Assembly (NCBI RefSeq): GCF_003945595.2
Contig: NW_024105087.1
Location: 3,415,001-3,479,000, forward strand
Direction: 5' to 3'
DNA length: 64,000 bases
From: Pipra filicauda
Lineage: Eukaryota; Chordata; Aves; Passeriformes; Pipridae
In this document: piece after piece, positions 12,003-27,127 of the stretch
Layout of the letters: the number at the start of each line of letters is the position of its first letter
Numbering within the stretch: the stretch's first letter is position 1
Translations under genes and position numbers: made by a program
Notes under the pieces: generated by a model
What the model was told of the DNA's origin: nothing
Databases searched by the model: none
The model's input: the letters and a program-made list of their open reading frames with translations, nothing else

Positions 12003-15000
12003 ATTATCACTTTTTTATTTTAGATATTTCAAGGATAAATATTCTTATCTGATTTAATTATTTCTAGCACAAACATTGTAAATATTATTCTAAAATCAGG
12101 CAAATGTTTGTATACCCCTTTGTTACCTCTTAATTGTGTCTTTGCAGTAGGAAAAGGGGCAGAACAGTCATCTGGGATTCCCTTTTTACTGTGCTAGCTG
12201 TTTACAAGAAAATATTGCCAGGAAGTCTGTTCACAACAGGTGCTGAATTCTAAATTCAGTCTTGTTTAATTTCAAAGTGGAGCTGCTTTATGGTGTGCCA
12301 CCTCACTCTTGGAAGTGGTCTCCTCTTCCTCCGTGAAGCAGTATAGTGGTGCTGCTGGTCTGTGCTCTGAATTTGTTTTGGGTAGTTCTCAAAGTCCTGA
12401 GCAAGTTCTCCCTTAATCAGCCACTTGGGAAGCCACCTCATCCTTGAAGGATGGGTTTTTGCCTGAGTGGGAGTGGCACATCTCAGCAGGAGCAAGCCTT
12501 TGGACCAGATATTATGAACCTGGCTGGGATAGTTTATATTCCATGGAATTTAAATAATCTTGGGAGCCACTTGTGTTGCCTTACTGTAACTTTTTCTTAT
12601 TTTGTGGCTGATGCTTGGTTCTCTCGTCATTATTTAACATCCTCATTCTGATTTCTGCATCTCGATCCTAAATCTCAGTCTAAGGTTGGGCATTGTTGTC
12701 TGTTTACTTTTCAAAACACAAAGGCCTTGTGTACTTGTGCTTCCAGTTTGTAGCATGCTTGGTTTAATACCTGAGTTTGAATTAGTTTGTAGTATTTTGG
12801 TGCAAGCAAGGGAGAGTAACAAAGCTCACTGTGGAAGAGACCCCTTAGCATGAGCTTAAAAAAAGACCTTGACACGGATACTTGTTTTGCCAGGCATGTG
12901 CACCTATCCCAATATTTGTTCATGGATCTTCTCTCTCTTTCTCTAAGCCAAATTGACAGAGTGGGTGGCAGTTAGAATAAGATACAGAATTTTTTGCTAA
13001 GTAAACAAAACCTTGCTTGTCTATGAGGAATGCTGAACGCCTTTAAAATTAAAAAAAAAAACAAAACCAAAAAACAGAGTAAGTGTAAAAGTGTGACACT
13101 CAAAGAGAAGTAAATGAGATCTTGCTCTCAAGGGATTGAGAGAAATTGGGTAGGGAGGATAACTGGAAATCTGAGTATTGTAACACCTACTGTGTGATCT
13201 CTCTGCCACAGTCGATTTGAAAAGACCAATTAAGTCAGTAGGGATTTACACGGTCAGCCAGAGCAGACTGAGAGCCAGTAAACAAATAACAACACTGCTG
13301 GTGGTTTTCTTTGAAATGTTAGGGAGAAGGAGGCTAGGTAACAGTAACCAGGAGGAAAGAAAATGTGCTGTCAGGTACTCAAAAAAGTGTGTCCTCTAGA
13401 AGGCCGGTGATTAGTCCCTGAATTTTTTTTCCAGTGGCTAAGAGGAAAATGCATTGAAATCTACATAGTAACAAAAAATAAAACCATTAGCTGTCGAATA
13501 TATATAAATTATGTGGGCTGTAGCTGGGCTTAGGGCTTTCTTAGTTTTCCCATTAGCTTTTGCTGCTGATCATTTAATTCATCTTGCTTGGTCTTATGGG
13601 ACCAAGCAGCCAGTTCTGCCAAAAAAAGTTTGTTTAAAGGTAGCAATAAGTAGGCCATTAAATGTATCTCGTCGTATTATCTTTGCAGCCCAAAAATAAT
13701 GAATTACTATGTCCCTAAAGATAAATATATTTGGGTATGCTGCTTTTTCCACTTTTCTGCTTTTTCCACTTCCCCTTATGACAACTGTCAGTAAATAGAA
13801 TTTTTTTCTTGCACCTACTTTTTGGGTCAGCAACCCCATCTGGTGCTCTTGCTTGACGTGGTACTTGGTGATAGTTTTCCGGAAAGTACATTGAATCCTA
13901 ACTCATCATTGCTGTTTTTATGGATTAACAGGCTGTTAGGGTAAGAAAGAGCTGAGGGTGTATGTGCCAGTGGCATTTCTTGAGTTAGTAAAACAAGCAG
14001 CAAAAGTAGAAGTTGCTGGAGGAAATTTGGAGGCAGAATTCAGGGTGTTAGTTGCAATTTGAAAAGAGAGAGTGAGAACTGAAGCAACTTTATTCTTCCA
14101 GTCTGTTTGTCACCTGTGAATTGCAAAGTACAAGGGAGCGAAGTTTCAGGAGCTGAGACTGGGTACTCAAAGTACCTTAAATTTTATGATCTGGCACTTT
14201 TCTTCTGATCACAGTGTGGGGAAACTGGAAATGAAAGTGCCTATGTGACTATGGTACAGTCATCTCGTTAATTGAGATTGAATACTGGAAATTTATAACA
14301 AGCTTGATTCCATTTTAAATGAAAGCTTATGAATTACAGAACCAAAAGAGATTTACATTTTGGTAACTATCATTTGGAGAACATCTAGAGAAGGAAATAT
14401 AAGTGTTTAATATTAAATAATCAGATATTAAATTTGTTGGATTAGTATGTAAATCAAATCTGTGCTGATACACAGTTTTAGCATAAAATCAGTTTGTTGT
14501 CTAAGATTACTTATGTCATAATTACCAAAAATCATGGTCCTCTTTACTGTGAAAATATAATATTTTTGTCAAAAGAATATACTTGTTTTGGGCTATTTTT
14601 TCTGGTTCTACTTACTGTTGTTAATGGTCATGACTTAAAAAAACCCACCAACAATTGCCCCAGGGTGGAACTTGTGTGCAGATCATAAAGTTGAAAGATT
14701 CTAGTACTAGTTTGTGATGTTTTCTTGTCTTCTGTTTTGCAACAGTTTCCTGTGTTTTCCCTCCAAATCAGAGAAACTGAAGTTAACAGGAAGAAATGTC
14801 ACTTGTTCTTTTATAAAGTGAGATCAGGATGTCTGACCTGTAGTTAGATCACTGAACCTTGTGTCATGGAACGGTGTCATATCACTTGAAATTAGTTTTA
14901 AAAAAGGTTTACATCGAAATGCTGCTTTGTTTGGTTCTGACAAATACTTGGAGATATATTTGTGCGCCTTGTTTAAAAAGGTGAAAATTTACACTGCGAA

Positions 15001-15489
15001 ACTTTGAACAATTTATTTGTAAAACAAGATTTAAAGTTCTTGCAAGTACTTAGTTTTGTCTGTGGGAACTAAATGTTTGACTTTATCGGTCCTTTATGTT
15101 AGGGAGGTTGGTGCATGAAGGAGAAATTGAGAAGGGAGGCAGTATGAAAGACAATTTGCTTTTTATTTTGCCCTCTCTGTAGTATCTTTTAATACTGGAA
15201 GATGCATTCCTCTGCATTTCTCTAGGGTTGTGGTTGTACACAAACATGTAGTCATTTGGCCTGATTTAAGGGTAAATGTTCCCTGCAGACAGATTTGGAA
15301 ATGCACAAAATATATAATTTTCTCCCTCACTTTTAAAAAATTCATCAAAAGGAAATGAAAATGTTTTTAGAATCTGCTGTTAATGTTCTCCCCCAAAGTT
15401 TTAGCTGCTGACTGAAAGGGAACGATGTTCTTTCCTCTGTGCTGCAGCTTTTAGTCACCTGCATGAGAAAAATGTGTGTTGAGGTGAGC

Positions 15490-15519
15490 GGGAGGTGGGG
15501 GGGGTGGGAGGGTGGGGGG
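15490..15519 (+). other. Strong G-quadruplex-forming motif on the + (sense) strand
   Basis: G runs of 3, 2, 8, 3, 3 and 6 lie in 30 nt, and the last four runs (15497-15519) are separated by single T, A and T bases. Four G-runs with 1-nt loops is the arrangement expected to give a very stable parallel quadruplex. It would form in SLC10A7 pre-mRNA as well as in the non-template DNA strand. It lies deep in the 46.8 kb intron with no promoter-like context. Confidence 0.85.
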
Positions 15520-18500
15520 AACTGAGGAGAAATCATCCATTCCTTGACATAAGGATGCTTAAGCCCCTTTTACCTTAAGTTGCCTCTTTGGGAGAGCAAA
15601 AATATCCTAAACACATTAAGTTATTAAGCTGCTTGATTTTTGGCCCAGAACAGGTTAAAGCTCTTCCTGGATTTTTTTCTGTGCTTCTTCTCCATCTGAC
15701 CTAACAACGCCTGTTCGAAACTCAGCAGTCCATGAATAGGCAGTCCTCAGTCTCTAGGGGTGAAAATAAGAGGGATGTCATTATTACTGTAAGTTGTGGG
15801 GCTGGAAATCATTCCCCTTGCTGTCAGGGTGACAAATACTGTCTTCATGGAAGTGCCAGAGGTTAGGTCAAAAGCTTTCAAGAAGTCTTTGCAAGTAAGG
15901 CATGGTTATAAAACTGGAACTTCCTTTGGAAATTTGTGTTTATTATTTATTGTTGGCCTTTTAAAAGTCAGTTTTGGGAAACCGTCATGATCCTTCAGTA
16001 TGAGACAGGAATAGATCAGGATTTCTTTTTAATAGCTGTACTTGGGTTGTTGCTGAGAGGCTCCCTTCATTATTATTTTGCTTTATTTTCTTTCCGAACA
16101 ACCCTCAGCTTTCGTCCTTAGTGGCACAAATTTGGAAAGACCAGTTACTGTGAAGGAGGGAGGGAAATGTTTTAGTTTATGATCTGTCATTACCTGGCTT
16201 CTTGTAGCACTGTTCTGTCAGTGACTTAAATTTGTCATTTTAATTTCATGTATAAACAAACAAAAAACAACAACAAAGCACTTCAAAACCCCACCCCAAC
16301 AAAATCCAAACAATCTTGGAGATAATTCCCTGAGGCTCAGGCTTGCTTACGCAGTTTATCACCTTTCTGCCATGACATGTGAGCAAATGCACCTCCCAGC
16401 ATCCTGTTTGCTCCACCTTCATTCCAGTTTTCCACCCACCTACCTCTGGTTACTATCCTGCAATAAGTAAATAGTTTATTTGTTGCTTCTACTTTCTAAA
16501 AGAGATTGTATCACAAAGGATTGTATCCTTTTCTAAAATATTTTCTGAAGGTATCATCTTGGTTACCTCCAGTGTAAGGTCTTGTTACAAGAAGAGTTGG
16601 TTATGTGATGTCCTTTCCCTTTAGCTGGTGGAAGATCAGACTAGATGATCATCTGACTTATCTATGACAAACTCAGTATGCTGTACAAAGTGAGGTCACA
16701 CCCCAAAAAGACTGTATGTGAGCTCTGACAGGGTGAAACGTTTGAAACTTTGCTATTTTCCACTTCCCAATGAAAAGAATTATTTTTACTTGTATCCGAA
16801 TTGGGTGATCATGTCAAATAGAAAACTTTGTGTGTTAATATATGAAGACGAGATGTTCATATGATCCTCTGTCTTTCAGCCAATATACTGAAAGCTCAAC
16901 ACTGGACACTTTCATTAGATAACTTTATTCTTCAGGTGTTTAACCTGACCGAGACCATGCATGACTGGGAACAGCTTTTTTGCCGAACATAAATCCACAG
17001 GATGAAAGCTGCATGTGGTTTCACTCCCTCTGCATACTCTTCGTATATCACCTTGTACTATGGTATGATATAGGTGGTAGCATTGATGCCCACCTGAGTG
17101 GAAAATTCCAACTTCAACTTCTTCCTCCTGGTGCATTTGAGGCAAGTGCTAATAGCCTGAAAATGCACATCTTGTCATGCCTCATTGCTTAATTGTGGTC
17201 TACTTTCTTTCCCACATTTTTACTACTGTATTTTACTACTGAATGCTAACTGTTTGAAGGAGAACTATATTACATAGGATTAGATAACATGAATAATGTG
17301 AAAGCCAGGGGTTCTAAAAAACTCAAACCTTTTAATAAAATGGAGTGTCAAATATACGACTATGTCTTTCAAGCAATGATCAAAAAACATGTGAAAAGTT
17401 TCATATCCTTTTAAAAGTCAAATAATTATCCACCATCATAAATTTTTTTTTGTTAGATGGACAGTGCAAAGATGAAAGAAAATTTTATAGATAAGATTGC
17501 ACTTCACAGCTGACTGAAGCAGGTGTTAGAAATGCAGATTAAGTACACTGACTAAAGAGTATATAAATTTGAAGTGAAAATGCCACTGGTCTACTTGCAG
17601 TGCCCTGCACATGTGAAGTTTCAGATAGCTAAATTATTAATTTTATTGTGTGAGATAGTGCAGCAGTTAGGGAGAAGGTCCTTGGGCATTTATGACTTTT
17701 TTTTCTCTTCCTGTAATCTCTTTATCGGTATGTGATGAGCAGCTGACAGAATTTGCTGCATTGTGTGAGTTTTTCTGTGGAAAGAAAATATGTAATGTAG
17801 GTAGATATATCCACAGTGTAAATTTATTTGCCAATTAGGTGTTTTACAGGCACATGCAGTGCAAACACACAATTGTGGGTAAATACAGTTTCTATAAATG
17901 AAGAAGATCAAATGTTAGTAGTGTTGCTGTACAAATGTGCAGACGCTGGAACGTCTGTGGTTGGTCTTTCAGCACGCTCCTGTCAAAGTAGTATAAGGTG
18001 GTAATTTTTGGTCTCTTCTGGACTTCATAGGCTTTTTGTGGATATTATGCTCCAAGATGTACAGGTCCCTCACTTGTTTGGCTGGTGTGAAGCTTGGGAA
18101 GAAGGCACTGGGAGAGGGTTGAGGGTGTTTTCTTTCAACAACTCAGTAACCTGCTAATAAACTGTACTAGCCTGTGAATTTAATTTTGTCATGACTTATC
18201 AGGTGCCTGGAGCTAGTAATCAATCTGTAGGAGGTCTAATTCTCAGATAAATTAGAACTGGAAGTGGATTGGAAGATGGAGTCTCTTAAAGAAAGTGAGG
18301 AGCACTACTGAGTACCTTGCTCAGCATGAGAGGCAGCCAGTGTTGTTCTTGCTCTGGACTGTCGTTAGAAGAGGTTGGTAGGATCCCCACAGTAGCCCAA
18401 CACTGGCTGGTGGGGGAGACAAGTAACAGGGATATGGTGCTATTCTCCATCACCTAGAATGACTGCAAAGGAAGGATAGCTTTTGCAGGATTTTTTTCTT

Positions 18501-21500
18501 AGTAAGTAGTTCCTGCATCTGCTAGTTCTAAAAATATGTTGTTGTACAAGAACTGCCTTTTTTCTTTTTTTTTTTTTAAATAGACAATACTGTTTTGTCC
18601 ATCAGCTCACAGGGCATGGTATTTATATTGGCAGCAGTTCTGCTCTTGCTGGAGGTCTATGGTCCGTAAATATTCTGTATATGGTCATGAAAGCTTGGTT
18701 GTAATAAGTGGATCAGATATTCAGCTGTCTGTTCAGTGCATCCTGGGAAGCATACAGCTAGCAAACCAGTCTTTTGAAATTTGAAAGGGCTACAAATGGT
18801 TGTGTTTTACATGCATCTACTTTATTTTTTTTCCTTAAGAACAAATAAATCCCAGATGTTTCACTGTTTTCCATGCAGCTCTACCCACAGGCACCTAGAC
18901 TTAGCTCAGTTTTTCTCTTACTTCTGATAACTGGTGCTTAGAGACACACACTTGTGTTCCTTCAGCGACAATCATTGTATCTTTCCCTGTGCTACAGAAT
19001 TAAGTTCCCCACAGTGAGTGCAAAATCATATGAAGTATAACGTCTCCAGAAAGACCACTTGGTGCATTCATAATACAGATTAATGCACTATAATGAAGCA
19101 GTTAGCAAAATAAGTGTCAATTTTACTCCAGCCTTAACTCGTGTATAGCATTTCAGTAAGGTTTTTCTGGTCATTGACTTTGAAAAACAGCTTCTATCCC
19201 TCTTCCTTACTTTGCAGGCCAATTAACATAGAACAGATTAATTTTATAGAGTCCCCAACAAAAAACTGTTACGTGAACTCATGTATAAAATATATTTATT
19301 ACTATTGCTTTCCATATTTTTAGTAGGTAGTTAAAATACAAGCTAAGAGCATCAATGTAACACAAACAACTTGCAAAATAATAAAATCTAGATGAGGCCT
19401 AATATTTATAGAGTACTGCCTTATTGCTTAGCTTAGTCACTCAATTAATAAAAGTATAAGAATGGTTTTGCTGCATGCTTTTTTTTTTCCTCTCCCTCAT
19501 TCACGCTTCTAATTACAGTGTGGGCTTCCCAGCAAAGCTGGTCTGTCTGCCATTTTGTCTTCCAGTTTCAAAATCTGATCAATGTGTTATATATTCAAGT
19601 CAGAGAACTAAAATAGAATTTCCTTGTTACTATCTCAGTTTGCTTACCCTGAAGTGGAGTTAGTAGAGAGCTGTTCTTCCCCTCATTCATAAAGGTCTGT
19701 CAAAATGGAATATGTCACTCCAAAGACATTTGGAAAAATATATTATGAGAGTCCTACTACATCAAGCTGTGGCATAATTATTGCACCATAAATGCTTACA
19801 AAGCATTATGCTGGCTCCTTTTTGATTTTTCAATCTGATTTCTCTTAACTCTTGGGATTAAAATTATTATGCTAATTCAGACAACTGCACAGTCCAGTGC
19901 CAGCTGAACTTGTATTGAGAACATCCCAAGCCAGCGTTATCAAATATTATACAGGAAACTGTATAGTCTGTAATATATGGGAAGAGGTATAATTTGTTTT
20001 ATTTGCTGTTTGAATTATTTTATAGACTGTTAAAACCCCTCAACAGCCTCTTCCAATTATTGTGCTTTCTTTTAGGAGCAGGAAAGAACATTGGTGATAG
20101 AAGAAACACTGCGATCTTATCAATCTGTTTCATAAAGCTGTTCAAACACCCTGGAATAGTGAGATGTAGATTTAAGACGTCTAGGTGTGTTTTTCTACAG
20201 GGGTAGTTACTGTCCCTAGGCTATCCAGTTAATTTTTTTGTTATATACTTGGTGCATGGATTTCTTAAAGCCCTGTCAGAGTAAGAAGTTTCTTCCTCTT
20301 TGGAGAACTAGCAAGGGGGACATCCATCAGTCGTCAGAGTTCAGTCAAGCACTGACATGTCGAAGCAGATTAAAAAGAGGTTTGTGACAGAGCAGGGTTT
20401 TGGGACAGGAGAGCCCTGGAGAGTGAGAGGTCTAAATTAAGATGATATACTGGATAAGCGAGAGAGGATCGGCAGATCCCTGGGGAGTGCCTGGTTTGTG
20501 CTGGCTTCCGTGCAGAAGGAAGAACAGCAGGTTTTGGCTCAGACTGGACTGGGGTTGTCCTGAGGCAGCCCCTACTTGGAAGCTCCTGTGTCAGGAGGAA
20601 GGTGAACACACCACAACTGTCCTGTGCATTCCCCAGGCACGATTGCTGGGCATCTTCTGTCTATCTGTTGTTCTCTCTACCATGGTTTCTTCTTGACATC
20701 AGAAATACAGGAGGCTTTGTTCAAGTAATCATTTAAGAAATAGCACTAACGTAACATGTTTATGCTGAGATGGGAACATGGCTCTTCAGGGTGTTAACAT
20801 CAATAAAAGCTACTGTAGCGATAAACTTCCGAATTACATTTTTCAGACTGATTCTGTTCACAAATATCCCAATAGAAAAGTAATTGCTTTATGACTCGAT
20901 GTGATGAAGTTCTTGAACTGAACTCAGAGTTCAGTTTTCATGGATAGTCAGGCAGTAATCTTGTAGAGGCTTTGGACTCTCTCCTCCAGGTTTTACAGGG
21001 AATAGCTTAAATCATGGTGAACAGCTAATCAGCTGGACTGAGATGCTGAGGCATGCCTTGTACCACTAAGATTCTTTCTGATCACCTATGTATTTATATT
21101 ATTTCAATGGATATTTAGTAAATTAAAGAACTATTTTGAGGTATTTTCATGAATTTATAAGTAGTGAATTATCTTCCCTCGTGCTTGAGCTTTGTAGGGG
21201 GGGACTATTGGTCCTTCTGCCACTCAGGAACTGTGGTGCAGATTAGGTTGTGCATGCTTGGCATAGTGAAGTACAATGTGGGCACATTAAAAGCATGTGG
21301 ACGTTTTTAATTTTTTTTTTCTGAAAATGTTATTCTAAGAATTAGGGCTTGGTTATGAAAGGAAGGGGTTTTTTGTGTTAATTTTTTTTGAACTCTGTTT
21401 GAGCTTACTTTCATTCTAGAACGAAAGTGTGGAAAATCACTTTGCTACACTAGAACACAAATACGGTGTGACTGTGTCCATACCTAGAGTTACCTTAGAT

Positions 21501-24500
21501 TAGCTATTGCATAAATAACTACATCTACTGTGTATTAGGCAAATACCATGAATGTCTCAAAAGGATGTGTTCTTTCTGTGCTTTCCATTGACATGTACAA
21601 AAGGGGATTTTTACACTGTGATCCAGTAGTTGTGCACATAACTGACTATTTTACATACAGAACTGTTAGATTTGCACTTGAGAGTATAAATATTTCAGTG
21701 TAGCATACAGCTTTATCTGCTTAGGCCATAACCTCATACAGTATCTGTGCTGGCAGTAGCATCTTGCAGAGACACCACCACTATCAGGAGCTGCATTGCT
21801 GACTTGCCATCCCATTTTATAATGTGTTGAACACCACTGTACAGACACAACTAATAGAGAGAGAAGAAACCTTATCAGTATAATTCTTACAATAATATCT
21901 TTTTAGAGCTTGGGATTTTTTTTTTTATTAGAGATGCTCAGAGGTTTTGTTGTGTAAATTACAGAAGAAACATTCCTGGAGTCCTTAAGAAAGAACCGTT
22001 CTTTTCCTTTGCATCGTGATAAATGTAGCAATTGTATGTGTATACTAGAATAGATCATATTGAACATCCCCTGAGCTCCGTTTGCAGACAAGTCCTATCT
22101 CCACCATGACAAAATTCCCATAAGAGTTTAAATTATTAATGCCCTGGAATCTGCGGGGTTCAGCAGATATGTTCAGTGTTATTGATGGCAAACTTTATCC
22201 CTTTATTCCTAAGACACATAATGAAATAGGGAGTCCCTCAAATAACTGCATTTCCTGTTTAGGCTAATTTTGTAGAGGCCAATGGGCTTTGCCTTAATGT
22301 GTGTAAATACAATTTTTTTGTTTTACAGGAGATTGTGTGGTAGCTGAGAATGAGACTGATTTGGCACTAATTTATGAATCCTTCTAGCATTCTCTGTGTG
22401 CTGCACCCTGTGCGGGCAAGATGCTCTAATTACACTTACTCTATATAATGAGAGCTTTTAATGACAATTACTGATTGTAGTTACTGATGTTTAGGGACCA
22501 TTTTTTTCTGGCTTAAGATGATGTATTGACTTTCATAAGAGAAGACTTTTATTTTCACTTTATGCAATATCTCTCCTTCCTCCCCCCCAGCCTTCACAAC
22601 TGATAGGCTGACTGGTGAAGCTGCTGAAGTATTGCCACAGAGAATTTTTGTTCAGTTAATTTCACTTCAGGAGATATCATTTTTCACTCTTTTTTTTTAT
22701 TTCTGAATTCAAATAGGCACGCTCACATGTTCTTTTTCATAGCAATTTAGTATTTGGAGTGATGTTATACAAGTTGCATTTGTTTTATATAACAAGATAA
22801 AACTCCACTTCCCACTGAATATTTCACTGCCATGTTAAGTAAGCCCATTTTCAAAAGATTCATTTTCTCTTAATGTGCTGGTATAAATGACATTTTAATA
22901 TGAGGATGTCAATTTTAAATAGGAGTGGGTTTTATCTTTGGTCCAGATTTCAATTAGATTAATTCTTGTGAAAAACAGTGATTCCACTTGCAGTCCCAGA
23001 GTGCAAAGTTGCTGTACACAGGGCCTGCTCATTTTTTTAAGTAGGGCTGTGAGTGTGCCTCTCATTGACTGTTGTCTTGAAATATAAATAAAGATTTGGT
23101 CAGCTTCCAGTTTAGTAGTCACTTGGGAAAGGGACATATAAATAATTGAAAGATCAGTTTAACAGTTGTGAGGAAGAGATAGTTTAAAGATTTTGTTTGT
23201 TGTTTGTTTCCCTTTAACTTTCACTTGCTAGTTTTTTGGGGAGTGTAGGGATATCTTTCTTTGCTTGGATTTCTGCTGCTGGCAGTCTTGTTTTGATATG
23301 GGAAGTGAAGCCTTCTTGTGCTTCCAGGGAAGCAAAAGAAGAGAACAGAATTGCCTTTTCTCCTTAGCAGTGCTGGTGGCTGTTCATCCCACACAGCTTG
23401 TTGTGCCTTCTGTTGTCCTAACACAGCTAGCAGTGGGACTGGGCTGGAAGACAGACCTGGTCTCAGTATTTAAGTCACCCTTTCCATGTTTGCATGGCTT
23501 TCTTGTGCTTTGTTCTGTTTTAAATCCTGACCATGGCAGTAATCTTGTTTATTTTACAGCTGTCTTAGTGAGAAGATGGTGTTCTAGGATGTGGGAACAG
23601 AAGTAAAAGGTTGGATGGAAGAGAAAAGATAATGGCAGCTTCTAGAATTCATTTATAAGTGAAGACAGCACTTATGTAATCATACCATAAGAAAGATTGT
23701 CAGTATACTACTTCATTTCTGTGGTTTACAAACCCTGAGGCCTTAAGTCTGACCTCAGTAGTTTACTAATAATATTTATATGTACTTCACATTTATTTAC
23801 TAATTCTGCTAATATGGTAACAAAAGGCTTTTATGAAGCTGGTTCAGGTCTTCAGTAGAAGGAGCCAATTGTTCCAGTGTGGTACATGGTTTTCAGGAGT
23901 CTGTGAAATTAGAGGCTTTATCTGTCACTGTTAGCATGATGTATCATTGCTTCCTCAAAGCACTGAGTAAATGCAGATGCTTTATGACTGAAGCATTGCA
24001 GACACTGATGTCTGTTAATTGAGTTCACACCTTTGGACTTGGACAACCAAAAGTACACAGAGAATAACTGATACAAACAGCCTGGTTAAACATAAAAAAA
24101 ACAATTGTCTGCTAGGACTGGTAATAGAAAGCGCAAACCCTGTTTCCCTGTGTTCTGGCACTGGTTCATGAACACTTGTGTGACTGGCATACAGCGTGTG
24201 TTGTGTTTTGCTGTAGTCCTGGGCAGTTTGACCTGTGCCCAGGACTAAAATGGAACAGGTCTGGGCTGCAGTGACCATAGGCGGACACCAGCCTGCCATG
24301 ATTGGATCCAGTCCCTGAATCCCACAGGCTTACATACCCCTGGGTGTAGACTGTGGTTTTGCTTCCTGGCAGAGGATGTCTCAGTTACACGTTAGGTTAT
24401 GTTTGATCTTCTTAAGCAGAGGAAACCTGGGCCCTCAGCCATGGAACCAGAATCTTAGTCCAGAGAGCAACAATATACAGCACGGGTGCTGGAGAAGAAT

Positions 24501-27127
24501 GTGAGTGGCACACACAAGGTCAAGTGCACGACATCTGGGAAAAGTGTCATCTCCCACTTTCTGTCTCCCAGTAACACTCACAATCAGTTGAAATTGCAAG
24601 AACCTTATACAAAAGTAGGAAAGGGACAGAACTGGGCTGCTTCATTTCTGAATAGACTTGTATCTCTGCAAGCAAACTTAGCCTCTGGTTTCTTAAGTGG
24701 AAATGCAGCCTGAGAGAACAAGGATTTTGGCCCAGGCTTAGCCAACCTGTTCTGTATGGTGATCATTTTTAGTTTATCTCTCACAAATACTTCCTTCCCT
24801 TATCTTGTGATGAATCAAGGCTTTCATTTTCTGATTATTCTTATCAGGAACCACTCATTAGGAAAGCAAAGAATCATGCACTCCAGGAAATTAGTTTCTT
24901 TTTCAAAAGTCTTATGCAACAAGACAGTTACCCCTGGAAAAAATTGCAGACTGCAGTTCCTTTGTTCTTCTATCACTGCTTTTATGAGTCTTGCATTCGT
25001 GCCAAGCCATTTCTCCTGCTTTCATGGCTCAGTGGCCATATTTTTGGCATCGTTCGACTTCTCTTGCTTACAGAAGAACCATCAAAACTGACTGGTTCTC
25101 AAGTCTCTTTATGTGCTATAAATGGACTGGTGATTTCAGCTTCCACCCCAGGTCTCTTCATTTCCAGTATTCTCTTCTCAAGTCTTCCACATCTGTGTAA
25201 TTCAAAGTCCATGGCACAATTAGTGGTAAATATGCTGGTGTACCGGAGAGGAGTCCTTCTGCACTGGTGTGTCTTATTTGCTCTGTGGCCACACTGTTCA
25301 CATGGTGTTGGGCCTCTGTAGCACAGGGAGGTTTCTGATTGTGTTGGCAGAAGGTGGGGGATCAGCACTGTGGATCATGAACTGAAGCTTATCCCTAATT
25401 AACAGGCAAAAAACCTGTATCACAAGGACTACAGAACCACTGGGAGAATTATTGTATATGACAACATCATATTTGGGAGAAAATATAATTTTGAAGCTTA
25501 GATGCTTGAACTGTTCTTTTTTTTTCTTAGTTCACAGATGCTTTTCCTCTTAAGGACCACTGAAAATATGTCTGAAAAAGTAAAACTGAATGTGAAAAGT
25601 ATACAGGGATTTGCTCTGTGACCAGAAACACTTTCAGAGCAGTCTTAAGTGGAATCAGTAAACTGCTGGAAATGACATCTTGGATGTCTTATGTCTTCTT
25701 TAGTAAGCTGTCAAACTTTCACCTGTAACTGTGGAATGATTAAAAGTTGGTTTTATCTAACAAAGATATGGTAACCTTTCTGGGAAACAGGTTGGTGAGC
25801 AGGTTTGAGGGTTTATCCTTTGCTTATCGGTATAACTGGAGGCTGTTAGGTCAGATATTGTTGGTTTTTATGGTGCCTGCCACAGTAAGATCTTTCACTG
25901 GGGTCCTGCAGGAGACTTGAGTGGTCCATGTTTTATTTTGTACAGCCCTGAACAATGATGAAATGACTGGGAGAGGGGCATTTCATGGGATGCTTTGGAT
26001 AGTCAAACCAGAGTCACTTTAAGATGAATTTGGGATCATTAGAAATGCATTGATTTCGATAGGTTGTTCTAGGTTCTACAAGTGAAAAAACATCAAGCAG
26101 GTCAAAAAACAAACTTGACCCTTTAAAAGAAATGTTATTTGGCAGCTCTCTGTTTCAGTGAGGACATCCCAGCAGGTCACAGTTCATTGCTGATGCCTGA
26201 CAACACTGAAGATCACTAAACATCTTCCTTTGCTTCCTCTGCTTTGACTGAGCAAGTAATGTTGCTTTAAATGCTGCAGTTGTGTGGGATTGTACTACAT
26301 GCTACAAATAAAGGGTATATTTCCCTAACTGTGATTATTGGTGTGCTTCAAGTTAACCTGGTTTTGAGGGTTCTTTTGGTAGACGGGTAGGCTGCTCAGA
26401 ATGACAAATGTTCTTGTCCAGCAACTGTCAGAGTTTTTTTACAGACACTTTTGGCTTTTTTTTTACAGCACTTTCGAAAGGGAAGTGTGATCCAGCAAAA
26501 TAGAATATTTTTTTCTTATTTTTCTTTATTTTTAATCTGAGGTGCAATTCCTCACTGACTTTTCTGGTGACAAAGTCAGTTTAAGAGGTGACAACCCTGC
26601 TTTCTACTCCTTTCATGCTGCAAAAAAAAAAAAAAAGGTGCCAACATGTTGGTTTCTAGGGCTGTGTTTCAGACCAGAACAGTGAAATGAGCTGAGTTTT
26701 AAAACAAAAACCAGGGGTTTATTTTTCTCACTTGATCATGTGTGTGATCCACTGTAGAAATGGTCTTGTGTATGCCTCAAGAAGAGGAGGTGGTTCACTG
26801 TGGCCAAAGGAGAGGAGGCTAAGGATAACAATTTTTGCTAGAGGAGATTGAAGTGAAGTTGTGCCTTGTGTAAACTTAAAAGGTAGATTTCTGCCCTGAT
26901 GAAAATCAATGGGAAAGGCTGTTCTGGTGTCAAAGTGCAATGTTTCTTTAATTAGTGTCCTGCTACAAAACAGAAGGATTAGAGGGAGCAGTTGCTTTTT
27001 TTGGTGGAATTGTTCTTTTGGGGGTTTTTTTTGGTAGTGTATTTTGAAGTTTATCTTGTCAAGTATTGAAGTGCTCCAAGCTATAGTCAGAAAAAAACAA
27101 TCAAACATGCTTCATATTGCTCTCTTA

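Noticed and set aside
12256..12495. 79-codon minus-strand frame with a coding-like basic composition (RRKRRPLPRVRW)
   Set aside because: It looked like a possible processed pseudogene or retroelement fragment, but I cannot match it to any family. A translated database search would decide.
16630..16690. GACTAGATGATCATCTGACTTA, like an old CR1 3' end
   Set aside because: The match is limited to about 15 bp and lacks the terminal repeat; too weak to list.
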